Source: Bos javanicus (lineage: Eukaryota; Chordata; Mammalia; Artiodactyla; Bovidae). From it: a DNA stretch of 64,000 nucleotides. The stretch spans positions 34,018,537 to 34,082,536 of the forward strand of contig NC_083868.1 of the NCBI RefSeq assembly GCF_032452875.1. Direction: 5' to 3'. A model generated the notes under the pieces. It saw only the letters and a list, made by a program, of their open reading frames with translations, was not told the DNA's origin and did no database searches. Position 1 is the first letter of the stretch; every line of letters starts with the position of its first letter. Below, one piece after another: positions 58,100 to 64,000 of the stretch. Both the position numbers and the translations under genes were made by a program.

Positions 58100-60199
58100 A
58101 ACAGAAAACCACTAGACCATTCAGATATGACCAAAATCAAATCCTTAATGGTTATACAGTGGAAGTGACAAATAGATTCACGGGATTAAATCTGATAGAC
58201 AGAGGGCCTGGAGAGCTATGGACAGAGGTTTCTAACATTGTACAGGAGGCAGTGATCAAAACTATCCCTGAGAAGAAGAAATGCAAAAAGGCAAAATGGT
58301 TGCCTGAAGAGGACTTACAAATAGCTGAGAAAAGAAGAGAAGCAAAAGGTAAAGGAGAAAAGGAAAGACACATTCATTTGAATGCAGAGTTCCAAAGAAC
58401 AGCAAGGAGAGAGAAAAAACCCTTCTTCAGATATCAGTGCAAAGAAATAGGGGAAAACAATAGAATGGGGAAAAACAATAGAATGGGGAAGACTAGAGTT
58501 CTTTTCAAGAAAATTAGAGATACCAAGGGAACATTTCATGCAATGATGGGCACAATTAAGAAAAGAAGATGTTAGATATGGACCTAATAGAAGCAGAAGA
58601 TATTAAGGAGAGGTGTCTGGTATACACAGAACTACACAAAAAAGGCCTTAATGACCTAGATAATCATGATGGTGTGATCACACAACTAGAGCCAGACATC
58701 CTACAGTGCAAAGTCAAGTGGGCCTTAGGAAGCATCATTATGAACACAGCTAGTGGAAGTGATGAAATTCTAGCTGAGTTATTTCAAATCCCAAAAGATA
58801 ATGCTGTGAAAGTGCTGGATTCAATATGCCAGCAAATTTGGAAGACTCAGCAGTGGCCACAGGACTGGAAAAGGTCAGTTTTCATTCTAATCCCATAGAA
58901 AGGCAATGCCAAAGAATGTTCAAACTGCCACACAATTGCACTCATCTCTCATGCTGGCAAAGTAATGCTCAAAATTCTCGAACTTAAGCTTCAACAGTTT
59001 ATGAACTGAGAACTCCCAGGTGTTCAAGATGGATTTAGAAAAGGCAGAGGAACCAGAGATCAAATTGCCAACATCCGTTGGATCACAGAAAAAGCAAGAG
59101 AATTCCAGGGAAACATTTACTTCCACTTCATTGAATACACTAAAATCTTTGTGTGGATCACAACAAACTGGATAATTCTTAAAGAAATGGGAATACCAAA
59201 CCACCTTAGCTGTCTCCTGAGAAATCTGTATGCAGGTCAAGAAGCAACAGATAGAATCAGACATGGAACAATGAACTGGTTCCAAATAGGGAAAGGAGTG
59301 TGTCAAGGCTATATATTGTCACCCTGTTTATTTAACTTTTATGCAGAGTACATTATGTGAATTTCCAGGCAGGATGAAGCACAAGCTGCAATCAAGATTT
59401 CTGAAAGAAATATCAATAACCTCAGATATGCAGATGACACCATTCTCACGGCAGAAAGCAAAGAGGAATTAAAGAGCCTCTTGATGAAAATGAAAGAGGA
59501 GAGTGAAAAAGCTGGCTTAAAACTCAACATTCAAAACAGAAGATCTTGACATACAGGCCCATAACTTCATGGCAAATAGATGGGGAAACAATGAAAACAA
59601 TGAGAGGCTTTTTTTATTTTTTGGCTCCAAAATCACTGCAGATGGTGACTGCAGCCATGAAATTAAAAGACGCTTGCTCCTTTGACCCTAGACAGCCTAC
59701 TAAAAAGCAGAGACATTACTTTGTCCACAAAGGTCCATATAGTCAAACGTATGGTTTTACCAGTAGTAATGTATGGATGTGAGAGTTTGACCGTAAAGAA
59801 AGCTGAGCACCAAAGAATTGATGCTTTTGAACTATGGTGTTGAAGACTCTTGAGAGTCCCTTGGACTGCAAGGAGATCAAACCAGTCAATCCTAAAGGAA
59901 ATCAAATCTGAATATTCAATGGAAGGAGTGATGCTGAAGCTGAAGCTCCAATACTTTGGCCACCTGGTGCAAAGAACTGACTCAATTGAAAAGACCCTGA
60001 TGCTGGGAAAATTTGAAGGCAGGAGGAAAAGGGGATGACAGAGGAAGAGATAGTTGGGTGGCATCACCAACTCGATGGACATGAATTTGAGCAAGCCTCA
60101 GGAGTTAGTGATAGATATGGAAACCTGGCATGCTGCAGTCCATGGGCTCTCAAAGCACTGCACACGACAGAGCAACTGAACTGAACTGAACTGAACTGA
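58100..60199 (+). mobile_element. BovB LINE, 2.1-kb sense copy
   Basis: The longest continuous BovB in the window, from the linker after the endonuclease (ACCACTAGACCATTCAGATA) through RT and C-terminal domain to the (CTGAA)n tail. It is 5'-truncated within the family's roughly 3.2 kb. Confidence 0.95.
58159..60038 (+). pseudogene. BovB ORF2 (linker, RT, C-terminal), broken
   Basis: Frames at 58159-58575, 58569-58898, 59151-59360 and 59850-60038 carry, in order, the linker (HIHLNAEFQRTARREKK), RT fingers (QQWPQDWKRSVF), palm B block (FQIGKGVCQGYILSPCLF) and C-terminal domain. Stops occur near 58897, 59007 and 59358, and frame changes near 58569 and 59640. The catalytic YADD box at 59427-59438 is intact, unlike in the other copies. 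Non-functional overall. Confidence 0.9.
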
Positions 60200-62357
60200 A
60201 GGCAGATTTTGGCCACTTTGGGCCATGTGTCTTCTCTAGACTAACTACCACTTCAGAAGAATTGGGATCGTTTGCTTTGGAAGGAATCAGAAACAAATGA
60301 TTGCCTTTTGACATTCCCAAGCCCATCTCTTTTGATGAATTTCCATATCTGAAAGTAAAGGATGCTAGGGAGAATAGAAATTAGTAAATGTCCACTGCAA
60401 GTCTTTTGGAGATATTTCCCTGAAGCATCATTTTTAATGAAGAAAATAAGGCAATAATAAGACACTGAGCACTGTGTAGACCTTGCAGCAATTAAAGAAA
60501 TAGAGAGTAAAACCTGGAGTATTAGAGTTAGTCATTAAATATTAGTGAGAATAAATATTTCATAAATATCTCTCAGTTATTTTTATAAAAAGCTACAAAA
60601 GTATGTTTTATTGCTTCTAACAGTCTTCCTCTTTCCAGAAATTTTTAAATGTCTTTGTAGAAATAAACTTGTGTTACTAAGTAGCCACTTCAACTTCAAG
60701 ATGAAGTTATGTTTTGATTTTAAGCTTTGCTTTAAAATTAGAAAAATAATTTCCCTCAGTCTTTGAAAGGAACTGTTAATTTAGCATGATAATTGAACAA
60801 ACTGAGACTTATGTTTCAACTCAGCATGTGATGTTTCTTGTTTATAAATTTGTTTTTAAGGATTTTTGAAGGAGCTGATTAATTTTGATAAAATCTTCTA
60901 GATCTCTAAAGATAGGAGGGTGAATCTTTCTTTCCATGAGTCCTTCAACTTCTTATTTTGAAATGACATGTATTTAATGACTTGTAACAATTGGGGTGTT
61001 TATTTTTTTCTTTTAAAAATAGATTTCAGTGAATTTTTTTAATGTGAAAAACAGCAAGGTATGTAATTATATTCATTATGGTTTGACAATAAGATAGCAA
61101 AAGTAATTTCTAAATGACAAGATTATTACAAGATGCATAATATTTGAAAGCATTTAATGTGGAATAGACATATGAATAATTTATTCAACTACATTGATCA
61201 CAATAATTCTACTTCATATTATATTTATCCAAGTATGATATTTGTAAAAAAGTCATGTGATAATTGCTTGATATTTTGATCTTGACATTATGTCATACAT
61301 TTATTTTTCAGATATATAGACACTATATTAAATATGAAAACTACCAGACTAATGTGAAATAGCCGCTATTCTTTCAAATTGTCTTAGCATAGATAGTGAG
61401 ATTATAAAGTTTTTTAGTTTTCTGTTATTTTGATCCATTTGAACATTATTGAATAGTTCCCTGTGATACAAAATGGATTTCTGTTTTATTTTTAAATTCT
61501 TTAACTCTGTGATTTTAAGAACTTTTTTTAAGATTATTCCCAAAAGTTGAAAGTGTAAAATATGGAAAAATTTTATATAATTGAATCTCCTGCACATAAG
61601 AAAGAGTAGGATACCATGGTTTTAATAAAAATGTCATTTCAGATAAATCATTGATTTAGGTTTGGGTTATATGAGCTCAAGAGAGGAAGATTATCTTCAG
61701 TGGAAATTGCTGAATATTAGCTGCTTATGGCTTCATAAAATATTAAGTAAATGATAGTCTCCACTAATAGAATTTGCCATGTACTTAGACTTAAATACCA
61801 GAACAACAATTAGAAGATTAACATTTATAATGTACTTAAAATATTATATGAAAGGAACTAAAGATAAAAGTTTGACTTGTATATGTGTATTTCTTCATCC
61901 TTTTCTGTACTCATGCATTCAATTTTTTTTTTTTTTTTTATTAAGCAGTTACTACATGAAAGGCAAATTGTGCTAAGTCATTGGAGTATAAAAGTAGAGA
62001 AACTGTCCATATGTTTCAGGAACTACAGTTGAAGTGGCACAAAGACCTTGATTTTGACTTTATGAAGCAAATAATATGATCAGTGAGATAGATAAGTAAA
62101 TGGATAATTCAATAAAGTGTGATACATTTTAGAGATTTATAGTCATTGGACGTTATAGAAACAAAAGTAGAGGCATTTTTCATAGACTGGAGTAAGTGCT
62201 TGAATAAGAGGAGTAACAACAAGTAAGCTTTGAAAGATTGATAGAAGAAGTTGAGACAAATGCCAAAGGAAAGGGCTAAAGAAGACACATGCAATAGGAA
62301 GAGTCATAGTGTTGTAGATTCTGGTGACTTTGATTTTTTTTTTTTTATAATGACGTA
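60200..62357. other. Unassigned intergenic DNA
   Basis: AT-rich 2.1 kb. Possible L2- or MIR-like phrase near 61937-61990 (TTTATTAAGCAGTTACTAC). No coding signal. Confidence 0.5.
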
Positions 62358-62505
62358 ATTCACTTTTCACTTTCATGTATTGGAGAAGGAAATGGCAACC
62401 CACTCCAGTGTTCTTGCCAGGAGAATCCTAGGGATGGGGGAGCCTGGTGGGCTGCCGTCTATGGGGTCACACAGAGTCAGACACAACTGAAGCAACTTAG
62501 CAGCA
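62358..62505 (+). mobile_element. Bov-A2, second unit plus linker only
   Basis: Begins in the TTCACTTTTCACTTTCATG linker between the two units and ends in the CAG tail, so the first monomer is missing. Confidence 0.88.
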
Positions 62506-62616
62506 AGTGTATAGAACAGAGAATAGAATGAAAGGAAAAGAGGCTGGAGAGTGAAGGATCATTCAGATACTAACGGAGGATTTTCAATTTAATCTTCATG
62601 ATCCATTGTTGTCATT

Positions 62617-63260
62617 GTTGTTCAGTCTCTAAGTTGTGTCATACTCTTTGTGACCCTATGGACTGCAGCGCACCAGGCTTTCCTGTCTTTCACTATCTCC
62701 CAGAGTTTGCTCAAACTCATGTCCACTGAGTCAGTGATGCTATCTAACCATGTCATTGGACTCTTTTCCAATTTTTGGCTCTTAGCATCAGGTAGCCAAA
62801 GTACTGGAGCTTTAGATTCAGCACCAACCATTCCAATCAATATTCAAGGTTGATATCGTGACGAGTTTGACCTCATTGTCCAAGGGACTCTCAAGAGTCT
62901 TCTCCAGCATCACAACTCGAAAGCATCAATTATTTGTCATTTAGCCATCTTAATGGCCCAACTCTCATATCCATACATGACTTTCATAAAAGCCATAGCT
63001 CTGACTATATGCACATTTGTTGGAAAAGAGATATCTTTGCTTTTTAATATGCTCTCTAGGTTTGTCATAGATTTCCTCCCAAGAAGCAAGTCTCTTTTAA
63101 TTTTGTCACTGCAGCCAGCATCCACAGTCATTTTGGAGCCCAAGAAAATAAATCTGTCACTACTTCCACTTTTCCCCCTTCTATTTGCCATAAAGTGATG
63201 GGACAAAAATGCTATGATTTTAGCTTTTTGAATGTTGAGTTTTAAGCCAGTTTTTTCAAT
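62617..63260 (-). mobile_element. BovB LINE 3' fragment
   Basis: Antisense BovB from the tail region to the SEKTGLKLNIQK block. The minus-strand frame at 62937-63206 covers FIFLGSKMTVDAG and GRKSMTNLESILKSK. More diverged than the 53.8-kb copy. Confidence 0.92.
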
Positions 63261-63298
63261 GATTAATTTTTTTAATTAGTAAATGACCTATTCAAATT

Positions 63299-63503
63299 GC
63301 TTCCCTGGTGGTTCAGATGGTAAAAAGTCTGTCTGCAATGCAGGAGACCCAGGTCTGATCCCTGGGTCAGGAAGATATCCAGGAGAAGGGAATTGCTGCC
63401 CACTCCAGTAATTTTGCCTGGAGAATTCCATGGACAGAGAAGCCTGGCAGGCTACATTCCATAGAGTTGCAAAGAGTCAGACACGACTGAATGACTAACA
63501 CTT
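63299..63503 (+). mobile_element. Bov-tA SINE
   Basis: Sense copy, head CTTCCCTGGTGGTTCAGATG. Perfect 8-bp target duplication TTCAAATT at 63291-63298 and 63504-63511. Confidence 0.94.
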
Positions 63504-63511
63504 TTCAAATT

Positions 63512-64000
63512 TATGTTTTAAAAGGATTTCTAGGTAATAGAGGCTTGCTTTATCCTAGACCAACCAAATTTAGTAAGTGGAAGTTTTATTTCACCAGGGT
63601 GTGGGAAGAATGTAAACTACTGCAAAGCAACAGATGGAAAAGTGTAAAGTTGAGTTGCTTTATTTGTTTTTTAATTACTACAAATATATTACTGGCTTGG
63701 CAGTACTCACTTAGAGACAAAGGGAGGTGGAAAAACAATAATGGACAGGGATATATATATATATAAACTGAAGCATTTTCTTGGTAGCACAGAGTTCAGT
63801 AAATTAGCATCAGGTTGATACTGTCACATAATTTGCTGGTAGGAGTACAACAGAGCAGCTTGTAAGAACAGATGAGCCAGGGCACAAATAAAGCAATGAA
63901 CATAAATCAGAGAAACTTAATTTAGCATTGGACATCTAGATGGTGGTCAGTGAGCTGATCATTATTACCATACTGCCATGCACAGAGGAGACTCAAAAAA
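63512..64000. other. Unassigned DNA to window end
   Basis: Contains a short (AT)n at 63752-63766. A 91-codon plus frame at 63491-63766 begins in the SINE end and finishes in the (AT)n, so it is not supported as a gene. Confidence 0.5.

Noticed and set aside
63491..63766. A 91-codon plus frame as a small gene
   Set aside because: It starts in the tail of a Bov-tA and ends in an (AT)n repeat.

Overview
This window is gene-poor, AT-rich nuclear DNA of a ruminant. The organism call rests on repeats: many Bov-tA and Bov-A2 SINEs (tRNA-Glu-like head, Bov-A core, CAG-rich tail) and several BovB (RTE-type) LINE copies ending in the (ACTGA)n tail. That combination is typical of pecoran ruminants such as cattle, sheep, goat and deer; I cannot separate these from sequence alone. 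No complete host protein-coding gene, tRNA, rRNA or CRISPR array is supported. Every long open frame I examined is a transposon remnant or lies antisense to one. The only possible host coding signal is a 27-base microexon candidate at 9528-9554, offered with low confidence.

Layout. 1-6280: BovB and Bov-A copies, including an older BovB split by an antisense BovB. 6280-10630: mostly unassigned DNA with an old L1M fragment, two SINEs and the microexon candidate. 10633-20740: an antisense, near full-length ruminant L1 with 5' UTR, dead ORF1 and ORF2, broken up by three Bov-A2 SINEs and a BovB. 20750-28800: mostly unassigned DNA with old L1, MIR and L2-like relics and a BovB. 28808-31000: an antisense L1 3' end hit five times by SINEs. 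34671-39852: an antisense class I endogenous retrovirus with both LTRs, a tRNA-Pro-type primer binding site, a polypurine tract and a 4-bp target duplication, but with pol and env largely deleted. 40000-50000: quiet DNA with scattered SINEs and ancient relics. 50250-60200: a dense nest holding tandem SINEs, a 5'-inverted BovB with an open endonuclease frame, a mariner split by a BovB, an MLT1 LTR grading into a TATCTR microsatellite, a CHR-type SINE and a 2.1-kb sense BovB. 60200-64000: quiet DNA, then a BovB fragment and two SINEs.

Nothing here works together as a pathway. The window is best read as a stratigraphy: MIR, L2 and MLT1 relics oldest, then L1M and mariner, then the retrovirus, L1 and BovB, then Bov-tA and Bov-A2. 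Nesting and target-site duplications give the order. I found no convincing undescribed biological system. The most useful follow-ups are the microexon candidate, the provirus, the 5'-inverted BovB and the split mariner. Element boundaries without a stated target-site duplication are accurate to about 5-20 bases, and family names come from recognition, not from a database search.
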